Positions 26,315 to 35,915 of a stretch of DNA of 64,000 nt are shown piece by piece; position 1 is the first letter of the stretch, and every line of letters starts with the position of its first letter. Under the pieces are notes generated by a model, which did no database searches, was not told the origin of the DNA, and saw only the letters and a list, made by a program, of their open reading frames with translations. Source of the stretch: Halomonas korlensis. Lineage in GTDB: Bacteria; Pseudomonadota; Gammaproteobacteria; Pseudomonadales; Halomonadaceae. Location: positions 140,744 through 204,743 of the forward strand of contig NZ_FPBP01000008.1 in assembly GCF_900116705.1 (NCBI RefSeq), given 5' to 3'. Both the position numbers and the translations under genes were made by a program.

Positions 26315-27246
26315 GCGAAGCACTGGTGACCCACGCCAACCAGACCATCGAGGCCGGCTCCAAGAGCTTCGCTACCGCCGCACGGCTGTTCGACCCTGCC
26401 ACCCGCCGCAGCGCGGTGATGCTCTACGCCTGGTGCCGCTACTGCGACGACGTGGTGGATGGGCAGACGCTGGGATTTGCGGACCAGCCAGACGCCGAGA
26501 GGCAGAGTCCCGATGGCCGACAGCGCCTGGCCGAGCTGCGCGACCTGACTCGCCGCGCCTACGCCGGCGAGCCGATGACGCTGCCGGCCTTCGCCGCCTT
26601 TCAGGAAGTGGTGCAACGCCACGCCATCGCCGAGCGCTACCCTCAGCAGCACCTGGATGGCTTCGCCATGGACGTTCAGGGAGAGCGCTATGAAACTCTC
26701 CACGACACCCTGCGCTACTGCTACGGCGTGGCCGGCGTCGTGGGGATCATGATGGCCCGGATCATGGGAGTGAAGGAGGAGACCACCCTGGATAGGGCCT
26801 GCGACCTGGGCCTGGCCTTCCAGCTGACCAATATTGCGCGCGACATCGTCGAGGACGCCGGCATGAACCGATGCTATCTGCCCACGGAGTGGCTGCACGA
26901 AGCGGGTATTCCTGCAGACAAGCTAGTCGCCCCCGAGTATCGTCCGGCCCTGGCGGGACTCGCGGCACGCCTGGTCGAAACCGCCGAGCCCTATTACCAC
27001 TCCGCCCGCGGCGGGCTCGGAGCGCTGCCGCTGCGCTCGGCCTGGGCCATCGCCACGGCGCACGGCGTCTATCGGGAAATCGGAATCAAAGTGAAGGCAC
27101 GCGGCCCCCACGCCTGGGAGGAACGGATCTCGACCAGCAAGGCGGACAAGCTACGCCTACTGACCCGCGGCGCGTGGATGACGCTTAGTTCTCGCGGCGA
27201 GACGCCCGCACCGCGCCCGGCATCGCTGTGGCGGCGCCCTCTTTAG
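26311..27246 (+). CDS. crtB: Phytoene synthase CrtB
   Basis: 311 residues; condenses two GGPP to phytoene. The aspartate-rich sites are YAWCRYCDDVVDGQ (about 44) and LTNIARDIVEDAGMNRCYLP (about 171). SKSFATAARLF at the N-terminus is typical. It is last in the crtX-Y-I-B operon; its 3' end converges on a degenerate crtZ. A second, broken crtB copy from a diverged source lies at 34.8 kb. Confidence 0.96.
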   Translation: MSEALVTHANQTIEAGSKSFATAARLFDPATRRSAVMLYAWCRYCDDVVDGQTLGFADQPDAERQSPDGRQRLAELRDLTRRAYAGEPMTLPAFAAFQEVVQRHAIAERYPQQHLDGFAMDVQGERYETLHDTLRYCYGVAGVVGIMMARIMGVKEETTLDRACDLGLAFQLTNIARDIVEDAGMNRCYLPTEWLHEAGIPADKLVAPEYRPALAGLAARLVETAEPYYHSARGGLGALPLRSAWAIATAHGVYREIGIKVKARGPHAWEERISTSKADKLRLLTRGAWMTLSSRGETPAPRPASLWRRPL

Positions 27247-27277
27247 CCAATGGCCCGCCGTGCCGCTTGCGTAGCTG

Positions 27278-27586
27278 TCACTTGAGCTTGGCGACAGGCG
27301 GCGCAAACAGGAAACCGAACGACACGCAGCCATCGCGGCCATGCACGGCGTGATGCATCAGGTGCGCCTGGTAGAGTCGCTTGAGATAACCACGGCGCGG
27401 CACATAGCGAAACGGCCAGCGCTGATGCACCAAGGCGTCGTGGGCGACAAAATAGAGAAAACCGTAAGCGGTCATGCCTGCCCCGATCCACTGCAACGGT
27501 TACCGACCTGCCGTGCCCAGCGCGATCAGCACGATGACCACGGTGAGCAGCGGCAGAAGCAGAAGCAAGGTGCTCAAAGCTTTCAT
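27278..27586 (-). pseudogene. crtZ: Beta-carotene hydroxylase crtZ, degenerate
   Basis: The 72 codons ending at 27278 give QWIGAGMTAYGFLYF, then VHQRWPFRYVPRRGYLKRLY and HLMHHAVHGRDGCVSFGFL, matching the C-terminal half of CrtZ with its second His cluster. A TAA at 27500-27502 stands in frame immediately before PLQWIG; upstream the hydrophobic LIALGTAGR stretch still resembles the family helix (LG-T-G then PLQ). The N-terminal His motifs (HxxxxH, HxxHH) are absent, and a TGA shortens the C-terminus. It is probably non-functional; an intact crtZ lies 8.5 kb away. Confidence 0.8.
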
Positions 27587-27759
27587 CGACTCACCCTCGT
27601 CAATGTTTGCCAGCCCTGCCTCCATGGTAATCCAGAGTGCGCCCCTTGGCGCTGTTTCCGGCGAACCCAAGTAGAAAGGATTGAGGGAATACGTTTATCC
27701 CCCCTGTGTTTTACGGCACCATTGGCCGGGCGCCGGGAAACACCGAGAGGGAACAAAAC

Positions 27760-30700
27760 ATGAGCGACATCACGCAGCTAGCCCCCCTCGAGTTTCCGCT
27801 TTACGGTAGCCGATTGATCGAGGCCAGCGCCGGCACCGGCAAGACCTTCACCATCGCCCTGCTCTACGTGCGTCTGGTACTGGGCGCACGCTCGGAGAGT
27901 GACGCGGCCGCCTTCGAGCGTCCGCTGACCCCGCCGGAAATTCTGGTGGTGACCTTTACCAACGCCGCCACCCAGGAACTGCGCGAGCGTATCCGCACGC
28001 GGCTGGTCGAGGCCGCCGAGGTCTTTCTACAAGCGCCCGAAGCCGCGCTCAATCAGTCGCCCGAAGCCGCGCCGAACCCAGCCGGAGACCCTTTACTCGT
28101 TCAACTACGCGACGACTACCCCGAGGCCAGTTGGCCGGCCTGCGCGCGGCGCCTGCAGCTCGCTGCCGAATGGATGGACGAGGCCGCGGTGTCGACCATT
28201 CACAGCTGGTGCTACCGCATGCTGCGCGAGCACGCCTTCGACAGCGGCAGCCTGTTCTCGCTGAATCTGGAGAACGACCAGACCGAGCTGGAACTCGAGG
28301 TGGTACGCGACTACTGGCGCAGCTTCTACTACCCGCTCGGCGACGACGCGCTGGCCGGCGTGGTGCGCCACTGGGATTCGCCCGAAGCGCTGCATCAGGC
28401 GGTGCGCGACCTGATGCCCGAATGTGCGGCACTCGACAAGGGCGCCTCACCCCCTGGCGAGACCGTGGCCTGGGCCCAGCAGGAAACCGCCCAGCGCCTG
28501 ACCGAACTCAAGGCGCCCTGGGCGAAATGGGTCGACGAGTGCGAGGCGCTATTCGAGGACGCCGCCAAACTGAAAGCCTTCAAGGGTCAGAGCTTCAACG
28601 CCAGGAGCCGCGCCAACTGGCTGGGCGCGCTGCGCGAGTGGTGCCAAAGCGTCGCCACCTGGCCCGGCCTGACGCCCGCCGCCTGGAAGCGCCTGACGCC
28701 GCAGGGCATGGCCGAGATCTGGCTCAAGGGCGAGCCACCGACTCACCCCGCGCTGGCCGCGCTGGAACGCCTGCAAGACGAACTCAACGCCCTGCCCGAC
28801 CCGCATGCCGACCTGCTCACCCACGCCGTGCACTGGTGCCGCGAGCGGCTCGACCACGAGCAGGAGCGCCGCGCCGAGATGGGCCCCAACGAGCTGTTGA
28901 CCCAGCTCGACCGCGCGCTGGCCGGCGCCAACTGCGAGGCGCTGGGCGCGCAGATCCGCCGCCAGTTCCCGGTGGCGCTGGTCGACGAGTTCCAGGACAC
29001 CGACCCGGTGCAGTACCGCATCTTCGACTGCGTCTACCGCATCCGCGAGAACCGCCGCGAGTGCGGGGTGTTCCTGATCGGCGATCCCAAGCAGGCGATC
29101 TACGCCTTCCGCGGCGCCGACATCTACACCTATCTGCGCGCGCGCCGCGACACCGAGGGCCGCCACGTCACCCTGGGTACCAACTTCCGCTCCTGCAGCG
29201 AGATGGTCGAGGCGGTCAATCGCTGCTTCGCGCATGCCGAGGCGCACCCGCCCGGCGCCTTCCTGTTCAAGGAGCCCGAGGGCAAGAACCCGGTGCCCTT
29301 CGTCGGCGTCGAGGCCAAGGGGCGTAAGGATACGCTGACCGTGGACGGCCAGCCCCAGCCGGCCATGACGCTGTGGCAACTCGATGTCGATGAACCGCTC
29401 TCCAAGACCGCCTACCACCAGGAGATGGCCGAGCGCTGCGCCTCGTACATGGTCGAGCTGCTCGAACAGGGTCAACGCGGCCGTGCGGGGTTTAGTAGCG
29501 ACGACGCCTTCAAGGCGCTCAAGCCCTCCGACATGGCGGTGCTGGTCAACGGCCTGGGCGAAGCCAAGGCGATACGCCAGGCGCTGGCGCGGCGCGGGGT
29601 CAAGAGCGTCTATCTCTCTGACAAGGACAAGGTGTTCGCCTCGCCCATGGCCTCGCAGCTGGAAGCCTGGCTGCACGCCTGCGCCGAGCCCGACGAGGCG
29701 CGCAAGCTGCACACCGCGCTGGCCATGCCCGCGCTGGGGCTGGATATCGCCACGCTCTCGGCTTTGAACGAAGATGAGCTCGTCTGGGAAGGCCGGGTCA
29801 TGCAGTTCCGCGACTACCATCGCCTGTGGCAGACCCAGGGCGTGTTGCCATTGGTGCGGCGACTGATTAACGACTTCGGCATCGCCACGCGGCTACTCGA
29901 GGGCGGGCCGGCCAGTGAAGGCGAGCGCTGGCTCACCGACCTGCTGCACCTCGGCGAACTGCTGCAGCACGCCAGCCAGGAACTCGACGGCGAACACGCG
30001 CTGATCCGCTTTCTGGCCGAGTCCATCGCCCACCCCGAGGGCCAGGGCGACGCCCACCGCCTGCGCCTGGAGAGCGACGCCGACCTGGTGCAGGTGATCA
30101 CCATCCACAAGTCCAAGGGGCTCGAGTACCCGCTGGTGTTCCTGCCGTTCATCTGCGGCCATCGTCCGACCAGGAAGGACGACTCACCGCTGCGCTGGCA
30201 CGACGCCAAGGGGCGGCTGCGTATCAGCCTGAAGGCCGACGACGAGCGGCTGGCCATTGTCGACCGCGAGCGCCTGGGCGAGGACCTGCGCAAGCTCTAC
30301 GTCGCCCTGACCCGCGCGCGCCACGCCACCTGGCTAGGCATGGCGCCGCTCAAGGGCCTGGAAGGCGGCGCCATCGGCCAGCTGCTCAGCGACGGCGCCG
30401 CGATCGAACCCAACGACTTCGGCAAGGCCCTCGGCCGGCTCAAGGGGCACGGAGGCGACGCCTGCCCGAGCATCCATATCGAGCCCGCGCCGCCGGCGCA
30501 TGCCCGGGTCGTCGACCTGAGCCGCGACGAGCGCCCCCTTGGAGCGGCACGCATGCCCAAGCGTCCCGCCCGTGAGCACTGGTGGATCGCCAGCTACTCG
30601 GCGCTGCGTGTTTCCGCCGACGGCGCGCCGCTGGGCGTCGTTCCACCCCTTCACTCGGCAAGCGGTGACTCACCTGAGGCACCCGACAACAGCCCCGCCG

Positions 30701-31587
30701 AGAACGCTGCATTGCCTGAACCGGCCACCGCGCGGGAGGCCACCGCGCTGGAAGTGATCGAAGAGCCCCGCGACAGCGGCAGCAGCGAACCCACCGCCAA
30801 CCTGCACCGCTTTCCAAGAGGCCCCGGCCCCGGCACTTTCTTGCACGGCATTCTCGAATGGGCCGGCGAGCAGGGTTTCGCCCGCGTGGCCGCCGACCCC
30901 GCCGCCCGGGAGGACGCCCTGGCGCGGCGCCTGAACCTGCGCGGCTGGTCGCACTGGCTGTCCACCCTGCACGACTGGTTCGGCGAACTGCTCAGCGCTC
31001 CTCTTCCCCTGCCGCTGCCCGAGGCGGGCACGCCGTGCCGGCTGGCATCGCTTGCCACCTACCAGGTCGAGATGGAATTCTGGTTCGCCGCCCACCGCGT
31101 CGATACCCGCCGGCTGGACGCTCTCGTCAGCGCTTACACCCTCCGCGACGCCTACTCCAGCAACCACGCCAGCACCCCGCGCGCGCCGTTGGACGCCGAT
31201 ACGCTCAACGGCATGCTCAAGGGCTTTATCGATCTGGTGTTCGAGTGCGAAGGGCGCTATTACGTCGCCGACTGGAAGTCCAACCACCTCGGCCCGGATG
31301 ATACCGCCTACAGCCCGGAGGCGATGCGCCTGGCGATGGCCGAGAAGCGCTACGACCTGCAGTTCGCGCTCTACCTGCTCGCCCTGCATCGGCTGCTCAA
31401 GTCGCGCCTGCCGGATTACGACTACGACCGGCATATCGGCGGCTCGCTGACGGTGTTCCTGCGTGGCGCGAATGCCGGGAGCCGCGGCGTGCATGCCGAG
31501 CGTCCGCCCCGCGAGCTGATCGAAGCGATGGACGCGCTGTTTCGCGGCGAGACAACGCCCACGCGCGCTACGGAGGCCCCGGCATGA
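27760..31587 (+). CDS. recB: RecBCD subunit RecB (helicase-nuclease)
   Basis: 1275 residues. Walker A is IEASAGTGKTFTIALLYVRL; the UvrD-type helicase motifs include ALVDEFQDTDPVQYRIF and LIGDPKQAIYAFRGADI, with VITIHKSKGLEYPLVFLPF and LYVALTRARHA further on. The C-terminal RecB nuclease is marked by FIDLVFECEGRYYVADWKSN (Asp and Lys of D...DxK). The ATG at 27760 follows GAGAGGGAA; the 18 extra upstream codons lack a ribosome site. The stop overlaps recD by ATGA. The enzyme is intact, although the operon is split from recC by 6.4 kb. Confidence 0.96.
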   Translation: MSDITQLAPLEFPLYGSRLIEASAGTGKTFTIALLYVRLVLGARSESDAAAFERPLTPPEILVVTFTNAATQELRERIRTRLVEAAEVFLQAPEAALNQSPEAAPNPAGDPLLVQLRDDYPEASWPACARRLQLAAEWMDEAAVSTIHSWCYRMLREHAFDSGSLFSLNLENDQTELELEVVRDYWRSFYYPLGDDALAGVVRHWDSPEALHQAVRDLMPECAALDKGASPPGETVAWAQQETAQRLTELKAPWAKWVDECEALFEDAAKLKAFKGQSFNARSRANWLGALREWCQSVATWPGLTPAAWKRLTPQGMAEIWLKGEPPTHPALAALERLQDELNALPDPHADLLTHAVHWCRERLDHEQERRAEMGPNELLTQLDRALAGANCEALGAQIRRQFPVALVDEFQDTDPVQYRIFDCVYRIRENRRECGVFLIGDPKQAIYAFRGADIYTYLRARRDTEGRHVTLGTNFRSCSEMVEAVNRCFAHAEAHPPGAFLFKEPEGKNPVPFVGVEAKGRKDTLTVDGQPQPAMTLWQLDVDEPLSKTAYHQEMAERCASYMVELLEQGQRGRAGFSSDDAFKALKPSDMAVLVNGLGEAKAIRQALARRGVKSVYLSDKDKVFASPMASQLEAWLHACAEPDEARKLHTALAMPALGLDIATLSALNEDELVWEGRVMQFRDYHRLWQTQGVLPLVRRLINDFGIATRLLEGGPASEGERWLTDLLHLGELLQHASQELDGEHALIRFLAESIAHPEGQGDAHRLRLESDADLVQVITIHKSKGLEYPLVFLPFICGHRPTRKDDSPLRWHDAKGRLRISLKADDERLAIVDRERLGEDLRKLYVALTRARHATWLGMAPLKGLEGGAIGQLLSDGAAIEPNDFGKALGRLKGHGGDACPSIHIEPAPPAHARVVDLSRDERPLGAARMPKRPAREHWWIASYSALRVSADGAPLGVVPPLHSASGDSPEAPDNSPAENAALPEPATAREATALEVIEEPRDSGSSEPTANLHRFPRGPGPGTFLHGILEWAGEQGFARVAADPAAREDALARRLNLRGWSHWLSTLHDWFGELLSAPLPLPLPEAGTPCRLASLATYQVEMEFWFAAHRVDTRRLDALVSAYTLRDAYSSNHASTPRAPLDADTLNGMLKGFIDLVFECEGRYYVADWKSNHLGPDDTAYSPEAMRLAMAEKRYDLQFALYLLALHRLLKSRLPDYDYDRHIGGSLTVFLRGANAGSRGVHAERPPRELIEAMDALFRGETTPTRATEAPA

Positions 31588-33830
31588 ACGACATCAAGGA
31601 CCTCTTCGACGATCTGCCCGAGCCCTTCGAACCCCGACCTTCGGAACAAGAGCCGTTGGAACCCCACCCGGCGCTTCAGGACATCGACGCGCTGATCGCC
31701 CTGCTCGACCGCTGGGTGGCGCGCGGCTGGCTGCGTGCGCTGGACCGCGCGCTCGTGGTGTTCCTGCATCGCGAAGTCAACGACGGTTCGCCGCTGCTGC
31801 TGCTCGCCGCTGCGCTGGCCAGCCACCAGCTCGGTCGCGGCCACGTGTGCCTGGATCTTGCCCAGACCCTGGCCGCGCCCAACCTGGCGCTTTCGCTGCC
31901 GCCGGAAGGCGACGACCTCAGCGATCCGCCGCCGCTGCCTAGCCAGGTACTGGAAGGGCTGGAACTCGAATACTGGTGCGCCGCGCTCGACCACCCGCTG
32001 CTGATTGCCGACGGCCACGACCACCAGGCCGGCAGCACGCCGCTGGTCAGGCTGACAGGCCTTGGAAGCGCTCGGCTCTACCTGCGCCGCTACTGGCAGT
32101 ACGAGCAGGACATTCGCGCCCGCATCGCCGCCCGGCTGGATGACGGTTCCTACGATAGGAACCCTGCCAGTAGCAACCCGGCGTCGCTGGCCGCCGCGCT
32201 GGACACCCTCTTCCCCACCACCGTGGAACTCGACTGGCAGAAGGCCGCCTGCGCGCTGGCCGCCCGCTCGCCCTTCGCGGTGATCACCGGCGGCCCCGGT
32301 ACCGGCAAGACCACCACCGTGGTCAAGCTGCTCGCCCTGCTGCAGTCGCAGCAGCTCGCCCAGGCCGACCGAGCGCTGCGCATCCGCCTGGCCGCACCCA
32401 CCGGCAAGGCCGCCGCGCGGCTCAACGAATCGATCGCCGGGCAGGTCGCGGGCCTGGCACTGGCCGGCCTGAGCGACGAGCCCGAGGCGCTGCGCGGCGT
32501 TATCCCTCGGGAAGTGACGACCCTGCACCGCCTGCTCGGCTCGCGGCCAGATACCCGCCACTTTCGCCACCACGCCGGTAACCCGCTGGCGCTCGACGTG
32601 CTGGTGATCGACGAAGCCTCGATGGTCGATATCGAGATGATGGCCGCCGTGCTCGGCGCCCTACCGCCGCGGGCGCGGCTGATCCTGCTCGGCGACAAGG
32701 ACCAGCTCGCCTCGGTGGAGGCCGGCGCGGTGCTCGGCGACCTGTGCCAGCGCGCCGAGGGTGGCCACTACCATCACGCGACCTGCCAATGGCTGGAGCA
32801 GGCGACCGGCACGGTGGTTCCTGATCAGTACCAAAACACGGGCGGCCAGCCGCTCGACCAGGCCATCGCCATGCTGCGCGTCAGCCACCGCTTCGATGCG
32901 GCCAGCGGCATCGGCCAACTCGCCCAGGCCGTCAACCGGCCACCGAGCAGCGACCACCCGCCACAAGAGAAGAAATACGCCATCCGCGAAGTGTTCGGCC
33001 CCGCAGCGAACCCACGTTACGCCGATATCGCCCGCCTGCCGCTGGCGGACGCCGACGACCCCACCTTCGAGCGGCTGGTGGTCGACGGCCACCCGGCAGG
33101 CTTCAAGCACCGAGGCATCGGTCGGCAACACCGCGGCAACGACCTCGCCCCGCCCACCGGCTATCGCCACTATCTCGACGTGTTGCATCGCCAGAGGCCG
33201 GACAAACGCGCCCTGGGCGAGGCGTCGTTCGACGAAGTGAAAGTGCGCCATGACGACTGGGCGCTGGCGGTGCTCGACGCGCATAACCGCTTTCAATTGC
33301 TGTGCGCGCTGCGCAAGGGCCCGTGGGGCGTGGAAGGCCTGAACCTGCGCATCGGCAAGGCGCTGCGGCGCGAGAGGCTGATTAGCGCCAGCGACAGGGA
33401 ACTCGAACGCGGCTGGTATATCGGCCGCCCGGTGCTCGTCACCCGCAACGACTACGGCCTCGGCCTGATGAATGGCGACATCGGCATCACCCTCGCCCTG
33501 CCGCACCCGGAAGACCCGAGCAGAAGCGTGTTGCGCGTTGCCTTCCCCACGGCGAACGCCGACAAACCCATCAAGTGGGCACTGCCCAGCCGCCTGCAAG
33601 CGGTGGATACCGTGTTCGCCATGACGGTGCACAAGTCGCAAGGCTCAGAATTCACCCATACTGCGCTGGTGCTGCCCGACGCGCCCAATCCGATCCTGAC
33701 ACGGGAGCTTGTCTATACCGGCATCACCCGCGCCAAGCATTGGTTTACCTTAGTGGAAAGCGGGCGTGGGATATTGGATGAGGCGGTGACCAGGCAAGTC
33801 GTACGCGTGAGTGGGCTGGGATTGTCATAA
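31584..33830 (+). CDS. recD: RecBCD subunit RecD (5'-3' helicase)
   Basis: 748 residues, SF1B helicase. Walker A VITGGPGTGKTTTVVKLLAL (about 233), then LVIDEASMVDIEMMAAVLG (DEAS motif), RLILLGDKDQLASVEAGAVL, and motifs V-VI MTVHKSQGSEFTHTALVLP and VYTGITRAKHWF near the end. It starts in an ATGA overlap with recB. A diverged, internally deleted copy of its last approximately 90 codons lies at 47.3 kb. Confidence 0.95.
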   Translation: MNDIKDLFDDLPEPFEPRPSEQEPLEPHPALQDIDALIALLDRWVARGWLRALDRALVVFLHREVNDGSPLLLLAAALASHQLGRGHVCLDLAQTLAAPNLALSLPPEGDDLSDPPPLPSQVLEGLELEYWCAALDHPLLIADGHDHQAGSTPLVRLTGLGSARLYLRRYWQYEQDIRARIAARLDDGSYDRNPASSNPASLAAALDTLFPTTVELDWQKAACALAARSPFAVITGGPGTGKTTTVVKLLALLQSQQLAQADRALRIRLAAPTGKAAARLNESIAGQVAGLALAGLSDEPEALRGVIPREVTTLHRLLGSRPDTRHFRHHAGNPLALDVLVIDEASMVDIEMMAAVLGALPPRARLILLGDKDQLASVEAGAVLGDLCQRAEGGHYHHATCQWLEQATGTVVPDQYQNTGGQPLDQAIAMLRVSHRFDAASGIGQLAQAVNRPPSSDHPPQEKKYAIREVFGPAANPRYADIARLPLADADDPTFERLVVDGHPAGFKHRGIGRQHRGNDLAPPTGYRHYLDVLHRQRPDKRALGEASFDEVKVRHDDWALAVLDAHNRFQLLCALRKGPWGVEGLNLRIGKALRRERLISASDRELERGWYIGRPVLVTRNDYGLGLMNGDIGITLALPHPEDPSRSVLRVAFPTANADKPIKWALPSRLQAVDTVFAMTVHKSQGSEFTHTALVLPDAPNPILTRELVYTGITRAKHWFTLVESGRGILDEAVTRQVVRVSGLGLS

Positions 33831-33897
33831 ACTGGCCTCACACCCAATCGTTTATATCGCTCGATCAGGCAGAAAGCGCTCAGACCTTGGAGGCCCC

Positions 33898-34170
33898 ATG
33901 CTATGGATGTTGGCGTTACTGAGCTTGTTTCTGGTGGTTTATGCCCATTACCGACTGCCGCAGCACGCAGCGAAAAAAAGCACGCTCTGGCCCACCCGCA
34001 TATTCCTTGTTTTTCTCGGGCTGGGCGTCGGCTGGGCGCTCAGCGCTCGCTACTTCCCGATGCTGGAGGGCGGCGACAAGCTGGCGATGTTCTTGCTCGG
34101 CTTTGGAATCGCGCATTTCCCCTCGGCCTGCGTGCTCTTTCTCAAGCATTGGCGCGATAAACCGACATGA
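33898..34170 (+). CDS. Small two-helix membrane protein, unknown function
   Basis: 90 residues starting MLWMLALLSLFLVVYAHYRL, with hydrophobic segments at about 1-17, 30-45 and 60-80 and a basic C-terminus (KHWRDKPT). The start at 33898 follows GGAGG. I do not recognise a family. It follows recD by 67 bp and may be read with it. Confidence 0.65.
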   Translation: MLWMLALLSLFLVVYAHYRLPQHAAKKSTLWPTRIFLVFLGLGVGWALSARYFPMLEGGDKLAMFLLGFGIAHFPSACVLFLKHWRDKPT

Positions 34171-34536
34171 CACTTTCCCTGAACGGGGCAAGCCTCGTTG
34201 TGAAACCGTGAATCGTGAAGTGATAAGGATGAGTGGATCAGAGCCAGGTTAAGAAAAGCTGCCCCTGTAAGTAAGTAGTGGTGGCAGATCTCGGCCAAAA
34301 GCGGTCTTTCAGTTGATTCTTTTTTAACCCCGCTCAGCACATGAAACCTCGGATCCCACCTTAGCGTCAGCTCTGGCGGAAAGATCAAAAACTGAGAGGG
34401 CGACCACTCTGCTCATCTCATTTACGTCAATTCTAGCGGGATACCGTCGGGGGTGATCCGGCGCCCAAATGCCGCCTTCCATCAGCGGTGCCACGAAGGC
34501 GGCAGTGAGGGGGCCGCGTCGAACAGGTCGATGGCG
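34171..34536. other. Intergenic stretch without recognisable gene
   Basis: No supported coding sequence. It holds one half-copy (34290-34310, CTCGGCCAAAAGCGGTCTTTC) resembling the right end of the repeat found around the cassette genes at 45-56 kb. Confidence 0.4.
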
Positions 34537-34698
34537 TTACGCGATGTGTTGGTCCGTGGTTGTTACCGTGCCGTAAGCGAATGCCAAGGCTGCCATCATC
34601 GCGGCGTGGACCTGAAATGCCGGCACTGTTATGCCATCGAATTCAAGATTTTGCGTGGCGCAGGCATCGTGGACGATCGTCGTCTTGTAAGCGGTCAT
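34537..34698 (-). pseudogene. Cysteine hydrolase (isochorismatase-like) C-terminal fragment
   Basis: 53 codons beginning YKTTIVHDACATQNLEF and continuing TVPAFQVHAAMMAALAFAYG. This matches the C-terminal strand-helix block of isochorismatase-fold hydrolases (VVHDACATR, VHAAFMAAL). The catalytic Asp/Lys/Cys core is absent, so it is a remnant. Confidence 0.65.
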
Positions 34699-34737
34699 TC
34701 CAGAGCGTCTGGACTTACCCTTCGATGTCTGGCCTGA

Positions 34738-34815
34738 GCGGGTCGTCAGCACCACCCGGTAGCCCGCTCGGGATGCGTGGCGTGCGGTTTCGGCGCCGAT
34801 GCCGCTGGATGCGCC
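34738..34815 (-). pseudogene. Short-chain dehydrogenase N-terminal fragment
   Basis: About 26 codons with GASSGIGAETARHASRAGYR, the TGxxxGIG cofactor-binding turn of SDR enzymes, in frame with the adjacent hydrolase fragment downstream and cut off upstream by crtB sequence on the other strand. Only a fragment remains. Confidence 0.6.
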
Positions 34816-34821
34816 GCCATG

Positions 34822-35151
34822 GGCCGCTGCTATCTGCCGGAAGACTGGTTGCTGGAGGCCGGCGTGGGCCCCAATGACCTGCGCAACCCCGCCAACCGCG
34901 CCGGACTGGCCCGGGTCGCCCGCCGCATGGTGGAAGAAGCGGAACCCTATTACGACTCCGCCGTCGCCGACATCGGCCGGGGTGTGCACAAGCTCGGTTC
35001 CGCCGCTTGGGACAGCCGGGTATCCACCTCGCGCTGGCGCAAGGTCCGCCTGTTACTGCGCGCAAGCGTCCTTGCGCTGCTGGCGCGCACCGTCGGCCGC
35101 TGGCGCGAGCCGCCGCCGCGGCAGGGGTTGTGGACGCGCTCAAGGCGTTGA
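34822..35151 (+). pseudogene. crtB: Second phytoene synthase (crtB) fragment
   Basis: Starts within the second Asp-rich site at GRCYLPEDWLLEAGVGPNDL and runs to the C-terminus. It lacks the N-terminal two thirds and also about 20 residues in the middle, jumping from EPYYDSA to VADIGRGVHKLGSAAWD. Its sequence differs from the intact crtB at 26.3 kb (e.g. DSRVSTSRWRK against EERISTSKADK), so it came from a different carotenoid locus rather than a recent duplication. Confidence 0.8.
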
Positions 35152-35177
35152 ACTGGTCCTACGACTCTAACGCCATC

Positions 35178-35915
35178 CTATGCTTCAGTCCGCCCCTGAA
35201 CCCGCGGAAGCTGCCACCACGGCACGCCGGGGTGCAGATGGTGGGCGTGGTGATAGCCGAAGTGAAAGCAGCTCAGCAGCGACAGCAGCCAGGAGTAACC
35301 GCTACTGCGGCTATGGTGCCGGTCCGCAAACGGCGTTGCTTCGTGGCGGTGGGGGCGGTAGGTGCCGAAGTAGAACAGCTGCATGGACGACAGCAGGGCG
35401 GGGAGTGCAATAAACAGCAGGGCATTGGCCGGGGGCACACCCAGTATCAGCACGTAAGACCCCATGACCGTGCCGAAAAACACCGGTTGACGCCAGCCGG
35501 CGTAGCGCCGCATGAAATGCACATACCATGGCAGGAACGCGGTGGGGTGGGCCGCGTCAAAGTCCGGATCATCCGCTGTGCCCACGTAGCGATGGTGATC
35601 GAAATGGGCGGCCCGCAGTTCTTGCCAGGGAAAGGCGGCATAGAGCCACAGACACAGGGCGCCGAGTCGCCGGTTAAGGCGGGGATTGCCGGGGGCCAGG
35701 GAGCCGTGCATACAGTCGTGAGCGACAATGAACAGCCCCACGTAAAGCCAGCACTGTACGGCGATAACGACGGGTGCGAGCACCAGGCCGTAACCCTGTA
35801 AAGGCAGCTGGAAAACCGCCAGCACATGCACCACCGCCCAGCTGCCCAGAACCAGCAACGCCAGCAGAACGCCGGTGCCGGCTCCTGCGTTCATGACCCG
35901 GCCGCCGTCAGTCAT
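35178..35915 (-). CDS. crtW: Beta-carotene ketolase CrtW
   Basis: 245-residue di-iron membrane oxygenase adding 4-keto groups to beta-ionone rings. His motifs of the fatty-acid-desaturase-like family are intact: FIVAHDCMHGS (HDxxH), RAAHFDHHRYVG (HxxHH) and FHFGYHHAHHLHPGVPWW. The start at 35915 forms an ATGA overlap with the crtZ stop; an ATG at 35924 is also in frame. With CrtZ it can turn beta-carotene into canthaxanthin and astaxanthin. It is the last gene of a minus-strand operon. Confidence 0.93.
   Translation of the reverse strand: MTDGGRVMNAGAGTGVLLALLVLGSWAVVHVLAVFQLPLQGYGLVLAPVVIAVQCWLYVGLFIVAHDCMHGSLAPGNPRLNRRLGALCLWLYAAFPWQELRAAHFDHHRYVGTADDPDFDAAHPTAFLPWYVHFMRRYAGWRQPVFFGTVMGSYVLILGVPPANALLFIALPALLSSMQLFYFGTYRPHRHEATPFADRHHSRSSGYSWLLSLLSCFHFGYHHAHHLHPGVPWWQLPRVQGRTEA

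Noticed and set aside
27500..27586. 28-residue hydrophobic peptide frame before the crtZ fragment as an independent gene
   Set aside because: Its LIALGTAGR end lines up with the CrtZ helix before PLQWIG, so it is better read as part of the crtZ pseudogene.
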